Source of the DNA: Pseudolactococcus plantarum
GTDB lineage: Bacteria; Bacillota; Bacilli; Lactobacillales; Streptococcaceae
Length of the DNA stretch: 64,000 nucleotides
Assembly (NCBI RefSeq): GCF_002441715.1
Contig: NZ_JXJX01000005.1
Location: forward strand, 6,595 to 70,594
Direction of reading: 5' to 3'
The translations under genes were made by a program, and so were the position numbers. Below the pieces are notes generated by a model. That model made no database searches, was not told the origin of the DNA, and saw only the letters and a program-made list of their open reading frames with translations. Every line of letters starts with the position of its first letter. Within the stretch, counting starts at the first letter, position 1. Shown piece by piece: positions 1 through 9,113 of this stretch.

Positions 1-2301
1 TGTCACACTTTGCGCGTCAGCTATGAACTGACCTGTCGCATTGCCTATGATGGCTTTAAACGTATGACCTGGGATATGTTTTGCCTCTGTCGTATAACTA
101 TCACCAACATTACCTGATTTGATCATGTCTTCGGAAAGCTTATGACCGCTTTCATCTTCATAGCTGACTGTGATATCACCGCCTGATACTGCATCTTTCG
201 TATAGACGTAAGTTACGCTTTGTGCATCAGCTGTGAACTGACCTGTCGCATTGCCTATGATGGATTTAAAGGTATGACCTGCGATATGTTTTGCCTCTGT
301 CGTATAGCTATCACCAACATTACCTGATTGGATCATGTCTTCGGCAAGCTTATGACCACTTTCATCTTCATAGCTGACTGTGATATCACCGCCTGATACT
401 GCATCTTTTGTATAGACGTAAGTTACGCTTTGCGCGTCAGCTGTGAACTGACCTGTCGCATTACCTATGATTGACTTGAACGTGTGACCAGGGATATGTT
501 TTGCCTCTGTCGTATAGCTATCGCCAACATTACCTGATTGGATCATATCTTCCGCAAGCTTATGACCGCTTTCGTCTTCATAGCTAACTGTGATATCACC
601 ACCTGATACTGCATCTTTTGTATAGACGTAAGTTACGCTTTGCGCGTCAGCTGTGAACTGACCTGTCGCATTACCTATGATTGACTTGAACGTGTGACCA
701 GGGATATGTTTTGCCTCTGTCGTATAGCTATCGCCAACATTACCTGATTGGATCATATCTTCCGCAAGCTTATGACCGCTTTCGTCTTCATAGCTAACTG
801 TGATATCACCACCTGATACTGCATCTTTTGTATAGACGTAAGTTACGCTTTGCGCGTCAGCTGTGAACTGACCTGTCGCATTACCTATGATTGACTTGAA
901 CGTGTGACCAGGGATATGTTTTGCCTCTGTCGTATAGCTATCGCCAACATTACCTGATTGGATCATATCTTCCGCAAGCTTATGACCGTTTTCGTCTTCA
1001 TAGCTAACTGTGATATCTCCGCCTGATACTGCATCTTTCGTATAGACATATGTCACGCTTTGCGCGTCAGCTGTGAAGTGACCTGTCGCATTACCTATGA
1101 TGGATTTTAAGGTATGACCTGCAATATGTTTTGCCTCTGTCGTATAGCTATCGCCAACATTACCTGATTGGATCATGTCTTCTGCAAGTTTATGACCGCT
1201 TTCATCTTCATAGCTGACTGTGATATCACCGCCTGATACTGCATCTTTTGTATAGATGTAAGTTACGCTTTGCGCGTCAGCTGTGAACTGACCTGTCGCA
1301 TTACCTATGATTGACTTGAACGTGTGACCAGGGATATGTTTTGCCTCTGTCGTATAGCTATCGCCAACATTACCTGATTGGATCATATCTTCCGCAAGCT
1401 TATGACCGCTTTCGTCTTCATAGCTAACTGTGATATCACCACCTGATACTGCATCTTTTGTATAGACGTAAGTTACGCTTTGCGCGTCAGCTGTGAACTG
1501 ACCTGTCGCATTACCTATGATTGACTTGAACGTGTGACCAGGGATATGTTTTGCCTCTGTCGTATAGCTATCGCCAACATTACCTGATTGGATCATATCT
1601 TCCGCAAGCTTATGACCGTTTTCGTCTTCATAGCTAACTGTGATATCTCCGCCTGATACTGCATCTTTCGTATAGACATATGTCACGCTTTGCGCGTCAG
1701 CTGTGAAGTGACCTGTCGCATTACCTATGATGGATTTTAAGGTATGACCTGCAATATGTTTTGCCTCTGTCGTATAGCTATCGCCAACATTACCTGATTG
1801 GATCATGTCTTCTGCAAGTTTATGACCGCTTTCATCTTCATAGCTGACTGTGATATCACCGCCTGATACTGCATCTTTTGTATAGATATATGTCACGCTT
1901 TGCGCGTCAGCTGTGAACTGACCTGTCGCATTACCTATGATGGATTTAAAGGTGTGACCAGGGATATGTTTTGCCTCTGTCGTATAGCTATCACCAACAT
2001 TACCTGATTGGATCATGTCTTCCGCAAGCTTATGACCATTTTCATCTTCATAGCTGACTGTGATATCACCACCTGATACTGCATCTTTCGTATAGACGTA
2101 AGTCACGCTTTGCGCATCAGCTGTGAACTGACCTGTCGCATTTCCTATGATGGATTTAAAGGTATGACCTGGGATATGTTTTGCCTCTGTCGTATAGCTA
2201 TCGCCAACATTACCTGATTGGATCATGTCTTCGGCAAGCTTATGACCGCTTTCATCTTCATAACTGACTGTGATATCACCACCTGATACTGCATCTTTTG
2301 T
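1..2301 (-). repeat. Tandem 210-bp (70-codon) MucBP repeat array
   Basis: A 210-bp unit recurs in phase: the motif tgcgcgtcag or its variants sits at 11, 221, 431, 641, 851, 1061, 1271, 1481, 1691, 1901 and 2111. Because the period is a multiple of three, gain or loss of units keeps the frame. Several neighbouring copies are identical over more than 200 bp. Confidence 0.97.
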
Positions 2302-3210
2302 ATAGACATACTGCAGTTCCACATTTTGTACGCCAACAGCAATAGCTTGTTGATTAATATGCGCAATAAAGGCATCAAGCGTTTCTATATGAGAAGCAGC
2401 CATTGCTTCTTTTATGGTAATACTTTGCAAGCTACCATTAATTGTTGTAAGCACTTTTGATTTAGTAAGATCAAGCTGGTAACCATTAATGGGTTCTGCG
2501 ACTGAAAAATTGAAGGTACCTCCAATTTGAGAAGGGACAGCTTTCGACGGTAATAAAGTGTTACCTGACTCATCTAGATAGGTGATAGTGCCGTTAACTG
2601 TTATATTATTATAGACATACTGCAGTTCCACATCTTGTACGCCAGCAGTAATAGCTTGTTGATTAATATGCGCAATAAAGGCATCAAGCGTTTCTACATG
2701 GGAAGCACCCATTGCTTCTTTTATGGTAACAGTTTGCAAGCTACCATTAATTGTTGTAAGCACTTTTGATTTAGTAAGATCAAGCTGGTAACCATTAATG
2801 GGTTCTGCGACTGAAAAATTGAAGGTACCTCCAATTTGAGAAGGGACAGCTTTCGACGGTAATAAAGTGTTACCTGACTCATCTAGATAGGTGATAGTGC
2901 CGTTAACTGTTGCTATCTGAGGTTGCCCTTTTCTAGACTTTAAAGTATTATTTTTCAAGTTGTCAGTATCATCTGTTGCATGGTGTTCTGGCGATGTAGG
3001 TGTTTGTATTTTTTGTGTTGAGTTAAGTACATCCTCAGTTGATAATTTCTTTTTATCTGTACTATTTTCTGGCGTCTCAATAGTATTTTGCTGTGATTCT
3101 TCTACTGTTACTGAATTTGCCAATACACCTAAATCATCAATTGGATTAGTCAATAATACACACAATAGACTAAATGATATACTTTTAATTATAGTTCTAT
3201 GATTTTTCAT
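1..3210 (-). CDS. MucBP-repeat surface adhesin, N-terminal part (3' end beyond window)
   Basis: The frame is open for 1070 codons from an ATG preceded by AAGGGG (6-nt spacing) to the window edge, so the C-terminus and any LPXTG anchor are not visible. Residues 1-32 form a basic/hydrophobic signal peptide, with a probable cut after a Leu-Ala-Asn stretch; I see no YSIRK motif. A Ser/Thr/Asn-rich stretch (about 33-95) follows. Next come two 103-residue repeats (starting TVNGTITYLDESG), then 70-residue repeats of the type ITVSYEDESGHKL, GNVGDSYTTEAKHIPGH, SVTYVYTKDAVSGGD: ten complete copies and an eleventh cut by the edge. These match the MucBP (mucin-binding) family as I know it. The likely role is adhesion to mucin or another host or environmental surface; the ligand is inferred. 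The adjacent repeats are nearly identical in DNA, so copy number probably varies between strains. Confidence 0.88.
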   Translation of the reverse strand, partial: MKNHRTIIKSISFSLLCVLLTNPIDDLGVLANSVTVEESQQNTIETPENSTDKKKLSTEDVLNSTQKIQTPTSPEHHATDDTDNLKNNTLKSRKGQPQIATVNGTITYLDESGNTLLPSKAVPSQIGGTFNFSVAEPINGYQLDLTKSKVLTTINGSLQTVTIKEAMGASHVETLDAFIAHINQQAITAGVQDVELQYVYNNITVNGTITYLDESGNTLLPSKAVPSQIGGTFNFSVAEPINGYQLDLTKSKVLTTINGSLQSITIKEAMAASHIETLDAFIAHINQQAIAVGVQNVELQYVYTKDAVSGGDITVSYEDESGHKLAEDMIQSGNVGDSYTTEAKHIPGHTFKSIIGNATGQFTADAQSVTYVYTKDAVSGGDITVSYEDENGHKLAEDMIQSGNVGDSYTTEAKHIPGHTFKSIIGNATGQFTADAQSVTYIYTKDAVSGGDITVSYEDESGHKLAEDMIQSGNVGDSYTTEAKHIAGHTLKSIIGNATGHFTADAQSVTYVYTKDAVSGGDITVSYEDENGHKLAEDMIQSGNVGDSYTTEAKHIPGHTFKSIIGNATGQFTADAQSVTYVYTKDAVSGGDITVSYEDESGHKLAEDMIQSGNVGDSYTTEAKHIPGHTFKSIIGNATGQFTADAQSVTYIYTKDAVSGGDITVSYEDESGHKLAEDMIQSGNVGDSYTTEAKHIAGHTLKSIIGNATGHFTADAQSVTYVYTKDAVSGGDITVSYEDENGHKLAEDMIQSGNVGDSYTTEAKHIPGHTFKSIIGNATGQFTADAQSVTYVYTKDAVSGGDITVSYEDESGHKLAEDMIQSGNVGDSYTTEAKHIPGHTFKSIIGNATGQFTADAQSVTYVYTKDAVSGGDITVSYEDESGHKLAEDMIQSGNVGDSYTTEAKHIPGHTFKSIIGNATGQFTADAQSVTYVYTKDAVSGGDITVSYEDESGHKLAEDMIQSGNVGDSYTTEAKHIAGHTFKSIIGNATGQFTADAQSVTYVYTKDAVSGGDITVSYEDESGHKLSEDMIKSGNVGDSYTTEAKHIPGHTFKAIIGNATGQFIADAQSVT
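628..1887. repeat. Perfect 630-bp tandem duplication (three MucBP units)
   Basis: I compared 628-1257 with 1258-1887 block by block and found no difference; the identity stops at the 601 and 627 mismatches on one side and at 1258/1888 on the other. The block is exactly three 210-bp units, so it is a second-order duplication laid over the basic array. Confidence 0.93.
2311..2928 (-). repeat. Two 309-bp (103-codon) tandem repeats at the adhesin N-terminus
   Basis: The landmark ctgcagttcc recurs at 2311 and 2620, and ggtgatagtg at 2581 and 2890, giving a 309-bp period. The two copies differ at only a few bases. The encoded unit resembles a longer MucBP-like fold (start TYLDESGNTLLPSKAV, end VELQYVY) and lies between the Ser/Thr-rich N-terminus and the short MucBP array. 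Confidence 0.92.
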
Positions 3211-3245
3211 TAAATTCCCCTTAATTTTAATCTTTATCTTTAATA

Positions 3246-3254
3246 AGTATAACA
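3246..3254 (-). promoter_or_regulatory. Extended -10 promoter of the adhesin gene
   Basis: The minus strand reads TGTTATACT, an extended -10 element, about 35 nt before the start codon. The -35 region is poor. Inferred from sequence only. Confidence 0.5.
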
Positions 3255-3669
3255 CAAATTAGAAAATGTGTATATAAAAATTCAAATATTTTAATTTTCT
3301 TTGCATCAGCCAACAAGCTAAGTAATACACCTTTATTCATGCTACATTTACTAACTTTTAGTTATTAACTTTATTTTTTTTCACGCATTGGTTTTATTTA
3401 TTCATTATTTAATGTCTTTTTTTGATGTGAATTTATAAAAAATAAAACATAAAACTAACTTGTTTGTTCAAAAATAATATAAAACTAAGTTATTTTTTGG
3501 TAAATGTATCGTTTAATTTCACCATTTAACTTATCATACAATCATTGTTAGATTTCATAATGCGATAAATAGTGTATCACACAGGTATTCTGTATAGCAT
3601 ATACTTTTAATTTATCTGCTTCTACTATAAGTCCAATAAGTTCAAAATATTTTTTACTGTATAAAAAAA

Positions 3670-3690
3670 CAATATCAAATTTTGATATTG
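3670..3690 (-). terminator. Intrinsic terminator after pepV (symmetrical)
   Basis: A palindromic stem around caatatcaaa is flanked by an A-run on one side and a T-run on the other, so it can terminate on either strand. It lies about 17 nt beyond the pepV stop. Confidence 0.8.
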
Positions 3691-3706
3691 TTTTTTATTA
3701 TTAGAC

Positions 3707-5125
3707 TTACTTCGCTAATTCATATATCGCTTCTGCATAGATAGCCGAGGCACGAAGCAATACATCTACAGGTATGAACTCGTTTGCTTGGTGCATTGTG
3801 TCAACATCACCTGGGAACATGGCACCAAAGGCTACACCACGTTTGAGTAAACGACCAAACGTACCACCACCAATGATTTGTTCATGTCCTTTTAGTCCTG
3901 TTTGTTTTTCATACACACTTAAGAGCGTTTCTACCAAAGGATCTTCCATAGGCACATAGTGCGGTGTATGACCATGTGCTGATTTTGTAACACTTTCGAC
4001 ACCTGACAAACTGTTTAGCACATCATAGATCTTATCCTCATCTATCCCTTGCGGGTAGCGGAAGTTAAGTGCTATTGTATTATCATCTTGTTGATCTGAG
4101 AATTTGAAGACACCTGCGTTCATAGAGAGCGCACCCATTTTTGTATCTTCAAAAGCAACACCAAGTTTTTCGCCAGCATGATCTTCTATCAGTACTTGAC
4201 CAGCAATTTTTGTAAATGGTGACACAACACCAATCTCATCTAAGAATTTAGCAAGATAAGTGGCCCCGTTTACACCTTTTTCAGGCATTGCACCATGTGC
4301 TGAACGACCATGTAGTGTTACTGTTAATTGACCATCCGCGGCTGACTTTGATTCAAACTTAAGGTTTTTATCTGCATAGTTTGCAACGAAAGCGTCAAAT
4401 TTTGCTTGAATCTGCTCAATATCACCTGAAATAACAGCTGTTGCTGATTCAGGTACCATATTTTCTCGTAATCCTCCGATAAAACTGTGCAAGTGAACAG
4501 CACCAGTATTCTCACCTGAAAAATGTATATACTCGGTAATATTTCCTTTTTCTCCGTTGATAATTGGAAATTCTGCATCTGGAGAGAAACCTAAATCTGG
4601 TTCAGGTAGGCCAACATGTTTAAAGTAATAATCCATGTCTCCCCAGCCTGACTCTTCATCAGTTCCGGCAATAAAGCGAATTTTTTTAGTTAACGGCACA
4701 TTAAGCTCTTTTAATATTTTCAGCCCATAATAACACGCCATCGTTGGCCCTTTATCATCTGACGCGCCACGTGCGTAAATCTTACCATCACGTATCTCAG
4801 GTGAATAAGGATCACTTTCCCAGCCTGTCCCAGCAGGCACAACATCCATATGTGCAAAAATACCGATTTCCTCAGCATCATCAGGCAGATCATCTCCATA
4901 AGTAAAGTGACCAGCATAATTATCTACATTAGTTGTTTGATAGCCATCGCGTTGTGCTAAGCTTAGAAATTTTTCTAATGCCGCAACTGGACCAGGTCCA
5001 AAAGGTGTTTCTGGGGTAACCTTAGCGTCATCTCGTTCTGAATTTATCTTTAATAAAGAGAATAAATCTGCTATCATATCGTCTTTACGTGCTGCAACTT
5101 CTGCTTTAAAATCTATTGTTTTCAT
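3707..5125 (-). CDS. pepV: Dipeptidase PepV (M20 family)
   Basis: Cytosolic zinc-dependent dipeptidase that completes degradation of imported peptides, often using carnosine-like and other beta- or alpha-dipeptides. At 472 residues it has the usual PepV length. Visible metal and catalytic motifs are AHMDVVP near residue 90, an ARGASDDKG stretch near 118 supplying the bridging Asp, and GTDEESG near 153 with the catalytic Glu pair. A C-terminal GGTFGR stretch (about 418) and the MHQANEF stretch contribute the last zinc ligand. Its start overlaps the stop of the upstream PH/SHOCT gene by 4 nt, so the two are probably translationally coupled, with pepV second. Confidence 0.93.
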   Translation of the reverse strand: MKTIDFKAEVAARKDDMIADLFSLLKINSERDDAKVTPETPFGPGPVAALEKFLSLAQRDGYQTTNVDNYAGHFTYGDDLPDDAEEIGIFAHMDVVPAGTGWESDPYSPEIRDGKIYARGASDDKGPTMACYYGLKILKELNVPLTKKIRFIAGTDEESGWGDMDYYFKHVGLPEPDLGFSPDAEFPIINGEKGNITEYIHFSGENTGAVHLHSFIGGLRENMVPESATAVISGDIEQIQAKFDAFVANYADKNLKFESKSAADGQLTVTLHGRSAHGAMPEKGVNGATYLAKFLDEIGVVSPFTKIAGQVLIEDHAGEKLGVAFEDTKMGALSMNAGVFKFSDQQDDNTIALNFRYPQGIDEDKIYDVLNSLSGVESVTKSAHGHTPHYVPMEDPLVETLLSVYEKQTGLKGHEQIIGGGTFGRLLKRGVAFGAMFPGDVDTMHQANEFIPVDVLLRASAIYAEAIYELAK

Positions 5126-5823
5126 TTTCGTCCCAAAAGCCTTTCTTTGTATTCATTGTATTCTGCTTCACTGATTAAATCTTCTTCCATAGCAAGTTTT
5201 GCCGAAGATAATTTTTCATACATGGTGGCTGTATCATAAACAATTTTAGGCTCTACTACTCTATCAGATGGTACATGATTAGGTTGCATATACTCAGTTT
5301 CTTGATCATTATAAGTCGCATTGCTATATAGACGACCATTTTTAATATCACTAACACCTTCTTGAATGCGTTTAGCGATTCGTCTCACAACACTTTTCGT
5401 CCAAAAAACCGAAAAATTATCCCCTAGAGATTCTACACGAACATGGCCCCATATAATATGCGTGATAGGTTCGATATTTTTGATATCGTTTAATGGAATT
5501 GAGGAAACTTTATGAAAGAATGGTCGCCATCTTGCATAAACAAGTCGATTTTCATTTGTAATGACATAGGCATAATACCCTTGGGTATTAAAAAATTTAG
5601 GCATGGGTTGACCACCTTCAATTTCTTCACCCTCATCGTCATCATAATCAGTATGCCGACCAATAAAGCTTGACACAGCAAATTCATCATCTAATAAACT
5701 CTCGGCTACAACTTTAAAGTGTAATCTCTGTAGCCACGCTCCCCAAATATTAAACCCTAATTTATTTTCTCTGGCAAAACGATACATATCATCTGCTGTC
5801 CAGAGTTGAGCTTTATCTGTCAT
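5122..5823 (-). CDS. PH-like domain protein with C-terminal SHOCT-type segment, function unknown
   Basis: A 233-residue soluble protein without signal peptide or membrane segment. Residues about 95-165 have the alternating pattern of a small bacterial PH-like barrel (VYARWRPFFHKVSSIPLNDI, then IIWGHVRVESLGDNFSVFW). The last 35 residues (KLSSAKLAMEEDLISEAEYN and onward) resemble a SHOCT domain, a short helical segment often found at protein ends. An acidic loop (DYDDDEGEE) lies near residue 57. The ATG has a GAGGTGA ribosome site. It is the first gene of a two-gene unit with pepV. No specific function can be assigned; a regulatory or scaffolding role is only a guess. Confidence 0.7.
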   Translation of the reverse strand: MTDKAQLWTADDMYRFARENKLGFNIWGAWLQRLHFKVVAESLLDDEFAVSSFIGRHTDYDDDEGEEIEGGQPMPKFFNTQGYYAYVITNENRLVYARWRPFFHKVSSIPLNDIKNIEPITHIIWGHVRVESLGDNFSVFWTKSVVRRIAKRIQEGVSDIKNGRLYSNATYNDQETEYMQPNHVPSDRVVEPKIVYDTATMYEKLSSAKLAMEEDLISEAEYNEYKERLLGRK

Positions 5824-5902
5824 TTGTCACCTCTTTTTTAGGTCATCAATTTTACCCTTTACAATAGTTTATCAAAAAATGTGAACAATTGTAAAAAAGA
5901 AA

Positions 5903-7687
5903 TCAGTTGTCGTCTTCATTTTTTGCTAACACGTCCTTGATACGCTCTGCAACAGCAAGTGGAATACCTATTTCTTGAATGGCTAAAACACTCGCTTCTT
6001 GAATTTTGGTCAACGACTTAAACGTTCGCATTAACTTTTGTTTGCGTTTAGGTCCTAGTCCTTCAATACCATCTAATTTACTAGAGAACGTATTTTTGGA
6101 TCTAACTTGCCTGTGAAACGTGATGGCAAATCGATGGACTTCATCTTGCATTCTTTGCAACAGGAAAAACTCCTGACTTTTTCGACTCAAGGGAACGATC
6201 GCGAGTGGCTCACCAAACAATAACTCTTGCGTTTGGTGTTTATCATTTTTGGCCAAACCTGCAATCGGAATATCAAGACCTAAATCATCTAACACCAGTT
6301 TTGCCGCATTAATCTGACCAATACCACCATCCATGATGATCAAGTCAGGTAAAACACTAGACTCTTTAATCGCACGACTATAGCGACGTAAGATAACTTC
6401 GCGCATGCTAGCATAATCATCAGGTCCAACAACTGTCTTAATCTTGAACTTTCGATAATCTTTTTTAGACGGCTTACCATCTATAAAAACAACCATCGCA
6501 CTAACAGGACTCGTACCCATGATATTTGAATTATCAAAACTTTCAATCCTGTGTGGTGTTGGAATATGCATCAACGTACCAAGATTGGCTATAGCACCTT
6601 GTGTTTTTTCAACACTTTTTTCAACCAGATCAAACTTTTGTTGTAAGCTCACCCTAGCATTTTTAGTAGCCAAATTAACCAGTTGCTTTTTCTCTCCTCT
6701 TGATGGTTGGATAACTTTAGTCTGCGTTAATGCTTTAACAGATGCCAAATCAATATCAGAAGGGATCAAAACCTCTTTAGGCGTTAAGTGTGCATTTTCT
6801 TTATAGAATTGACCGATATAGGTCAAAAAGTCTTCTTCAGGATCGTTATAGTAAGGAAATAAATTAACGTCACGTTGAATCAATTTACCTTGTCTGACAA
6901 AAAAGACTTGAACACACATCCATCCTTTTTCGACAGCATAACCAAATACATCTCTGTCTTGTAGATCGTGGTTCATGACACGTTGCTTCGTTCTGAGTGT
7001 GCCGATATGCTTGATTAAATCACGATATTCAGCAGCTTTCTCAAATTCAAACGTTGCTGCCGCAGCATGCATCTTACGATCCAATTCGTCAATGATTTTA
7101 TCTTCTCCACCATTTAAAAATCGGCTAATTTCCCCAATCATCTTGGTATAAACCTCAGGATTGATGTCAAATACACATGGTGCCAAACATTGATGAATAT
7201 GATAATACAGACAAACTTTATTCGGTAGTACATGACATTTTCTAAGCGGAAAAATACGATCAAGCAATTGTTTGATCTCATTAGCTGCACTAACATCAGG
7301 ATAAGGGCCAAAATAATAGGCATTATCTTTTTTGACTTGTCTGGTAATCATCAAGCGAGGATATTTTTCACGGGTAATTTTGATAAACGGATATGATTTA
7401 TCATCTTTTAACATGATATTATATTTTGGCATGTTTTCTTGGATAAGATTAATTTCCAATAACAAAGCCTCAATATTTGATTCCGTTACAATAAACTCAA
7501 AATCGACAATTTCAGAGACTAACAACTCTGTTTTTGTGTCATGAGACCCTCTAAAATACGATCTCACACGATTTCTTAAATTTTTAGCCTTGCCGACATA
7601 GATGATCGTCCCATTTTTATCCTTATGTAGATAACAGCCGGGATTATTTGGTAATAGCTCTAGTTTTGCTTTAATCGTTGCATTCAT
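5903..7687 (-). CDS. uvrC: Excinuclease ABC subunit C
   Basis: Dual-incision nuclease subunit of UvrABC nucleotide excision repair. The 594 residues show the expected order: N-terminal GIY-YIG nuclease ([20 protein letters not shown], residues about 16-35), a UVR motif that binds UvrB (about 200-235, [13 protein letters not shown]), an RNase H-like C-terminal nuclease ([18 protein letters not shown] near 385, then [16 protein letters not shown]), and helix-hairpin-helix motifs at the end ([14 protein letters not shown]). It stands alone between rpsA and the pepV unit. Its ATG is only 8 nt from an extended -10 box, with AGGG too close to act as a normal ribosome site, so a leaderless or nearly leaderless mRNA is likely. 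Confidence 0.96.
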   Translation of the reverse strand: MNATIKAKLELLPNNPGCYLHKDKNGTIIYVGKAKNLRNRVRSYFRGSHDTKTELLVSEIVDFEFIVTESNIEALLLEINLIQENMPKYNIMLKDDKSYPFIKITREKYPRLMITRQVKKDNAYYFGPYPDVSAANEIKQLLDRIFPLRKCHVLPNKVCLYYHIHQCLAPCVFDINPEVYTKMIGEISRFLNGGEDKIIDELDRKMHAAAATFEFEKAAEYRDLIKHIGTLRTKQRVMNHDLQDRDVFGYAVEKGWMCVQVFFVRQGKLIQRDVNLFPYYNDPEEDFLTYIGQFYKENAHLTPKEVLIPSDIDLASVKALTQTKVIQPSRGEKKQLVNLATKNARVSLQQKFDLVEKSVEKTQGAIANLGTLMHIPTPHRIESFDNSNIMGTSPVSAMVVFIDGKPSKKDYRKFKIKTVVGPDDYASMREVILRRYSRAIKESSVLPDLIIMDGGIGQINAAKLVLDDLGLDIPIAGLAKNDKHQTQELLFGEPLAIVPLSRKSQEFFLLQRMQDEVHRFAITFHRQVRSKNTFSSKLDGIEGLGPKRKQKLMRTFKSLTKIQEASVLAIQEIGIPLAVAERIKDVLAKNEDDN

Positions 7688-7695
7688 ATAGCCCT

Positions 7696-7704
7696 ATTAT
7701 ATCA
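7696..7704 (-). promoter_or_regulatory. Extended -10 promoter of uvrC, 8 nt from the ATG
   Basis: The minus strand reads TGATATAAT followed by 8 nt and the ATG. A start 6-8 nt after the box would leave 0-2 nt of untranslated leader. Confidence 0.6.
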
Positions 7705-7715
7705 GATAACACAAA

Positions 7716-7737
7716 AAAACGCCCCTAAGGACGTTTT
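7716..7737 (-). terminator. Intrinsic terminator after rpsA
   Basis: On the minus strand an 9-bp stem (AAAACGTCC with GGGCGTTTT, one G-U pair) and a 4-nt loop are followed by a T-run, 12 nt after the rpsA stop. Confidence 0.85.
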
Positions 7738-7749
7738 TACAACCTTTAA

Positions 7750-8985
7750 TTAAAAGTTGTTAATATCGAAATCTTCACCCAAGAAATCAGCAAGAGAGAA
7801 TCCTTCTTGTGTTTCTGGTAATGTATATTCTTGTTTTGGTGCACGACGTGGTGCGCGTGGTTTTGAATCACGACGTTGTCCACCGTCTTTATCTGAATCG
7901 TTTGAACGTTCTTTACGTGCAGGCGCTTCAGTAAGAGCTTTGATAGACAATGAAATACGTTCTTCAGCAGGTTTTACATCAAGAACTTTAACTTGAACTG
8001 CTTGACCAACTGTTAATACGTCTTTAGCGTTTTCAACACGTTCCCATGAAATTTGTGAAATGTGAACAAGACCTTCAACACCAGGGAAAATTTCAACGAA
8101 TGCACCGAAGTCAGTGATACGTTTAACAGTACCATCAAGTACAGTACCAACTGGTGCTTTTTCTTCGATTTCGTCCCATGGGCCAGGCTGTGTTGCTTTA
8201 AGTGAAAGCGATACGCGTCCAGCTTCTTCATCAACTTTCAAGACTTTAACTTGAACAGTTTCGCCAACTTTAACAACATCGCTAGGTTTTTTAACACGGC
8301 CGTGTGCTAATTCAGTTACGTGAACAAGTCCATCTACACCACCAAGATTGATGAATGCACCGAAGTCTGTTGTACGTGCAACAGTACCTTCAACGATATC
8401 ACCTTCATGTAGGTTAGCAAATGCTTCAGCACGTTGTGCTTTAGACTCTTCTTCGATAACAGCACGACGGCTTAAGATAAAGCGTTTTTCAGCTGCGTTT
8501 ACTTCGATGATCTTAGCGTCAAATTCTTCACCAACAAATTTCTTAGTATCACGAACAAAGTAAGTATCGATCATAGATGCTGGGATAAATCCACGAACAC
8601 CGTTAAAGTCAACTGATAAACCACCTTTTACGTCTTTTAAGACTTTAACAGTAACAACTTCGCCTTCTTTACCTTCAAGGTCAGTAAATGCTTTACGAGC
8701 AGCAAGACGTTTTTCAGAAAGCAAATAAACATTTGCACCTTCTGATTCTTTACCAACGATTTGCTTAACAACTAATAACTCTTTAACATCACCAGATTTA
8801 ACAAAGTCATTTATATCAGCATCGCGTTCACTTGTAAGTTCACGGAGTGTTAAAACACCTTCAACACCAGTACCAACGATAGCTACAGTAGCTTGATCGT
8901 CTTCGACAGTAAGGATTTCTCCACTTACTACGTCACCAACTTTAACGTCACCGACGCTGTTCAATAATTCTTCAAATTCGTTCAT
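7750..8985 (-). CDS. rpsA: 30S ribosomal protein S1 (four S1 domains)
   Basis: RNA-binding S1-repeat protein of the Firmicutes type. Four OB-fold S1 domains can be followed: about residues 15-88, 105-170, 192-262 (EGTVARTTDFGAFINLGG) and 279-352 (DGTVKRITDFGAFVEIFPG); the third and fourth are the most canonical. A low-complexity tail rich in Arg, Lys, Asp and Pro (ARKERSNDSDKDGGQRRDSK) precedes a conserved-looking end, FSLADFLGEDF. The length of 411 residues fits lactococcal and streptococcal S1. A GGAGG ribosome site is present but with a long spacer (about 14 nt). It is monocistronic, with its own terminator. Confidence 0.95.
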   Translation of the reverse strand: MNEFEELLNSVGDVKVGDVVSGEILTVEDDQATVAIVGTGVEGVLTLRELTSERDADINDFVKSGDVKELLVVKQIVGKESEGANVYLLSEKRLAARKAFTDLEGKEGEVVTVKVLKDVKGGLSVDFNGVRGFIPASMIDTYFVRDTKKFVGEEFDAKIIEVNAAEKRFILSRRAVIEEESKAQRAEAFANLHEGDIVEGTVARTTDFGAFINLGGVDGLVHVTELAHGRVKKPSDVVKVGETVQVKVLKVDEEAGRVSLSLKATQPGPWDEIEEKAPVGTVLDGTVKRITDFGAFVEIFPGVEGLVHISQISWERVENAKDVLTVGQAVQVKVLDVKPAEERISLSIKALTEAPARKERSNDSDKDGGQRRDSKPRAPRRAPKQEYTLPETQEGFSLADFLGEDFDINNF

Positions 8986-9065
8986 CTTTTAAAAAGTTTC
9001 CTCCAACAATTTGACTCTATAGATCATTTAAGATAGATATAGTCCTAATAGCTATAGTATCATAT

Positions 9066-9105
9066 TATATGCCAAAAGAAAAGGTATTTTAGCATATATT
9101 TATGA
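9066..9105 (-). other. Hairpin between trpA and rpsA
   Basis: An 11-bp stem (ATATGCTAAAA with TTTTGGCATAT on the minus strand, one G-U pair) lies just after trpA. It lacks a T-run, and its 3' arm overlaps a TATAAT-like box that could be the rpsA promoter. It may be an imperfect trp terminator, part of the rpsA promoter, or both. Confidence 0.4.
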
Positions 9106-9113
9106 TATTTCTT

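Larger units (their letters stand above)
3211..3706. other. AT-rich intergenic region
   Basis: This gap holds the adhesin promoter at its left end and the pepV terminator at its right end. Between about 3260 and 3660 I see only AT-rich sequence, with two weak repeats of ataaaactaa, and no convincing ORF or RNA. Confidence 0.6.

Noticed and set aside
1-2310. Regular 210-bp repeats as a possible CRISPR or satellite array
   Set aside because: The period is 70 codons, the frame is open throughout, and the units encode MucBP domains; there are no short repeats with unique spacers.
3260-3660. Possible small RNA or mobile-element remnant in the AT-rich gap
   Set aside because: I found only low-complexity AT sequence and two weak short repeats; no inverted repeat ends, transposase fragment or promoter-terminator pair.
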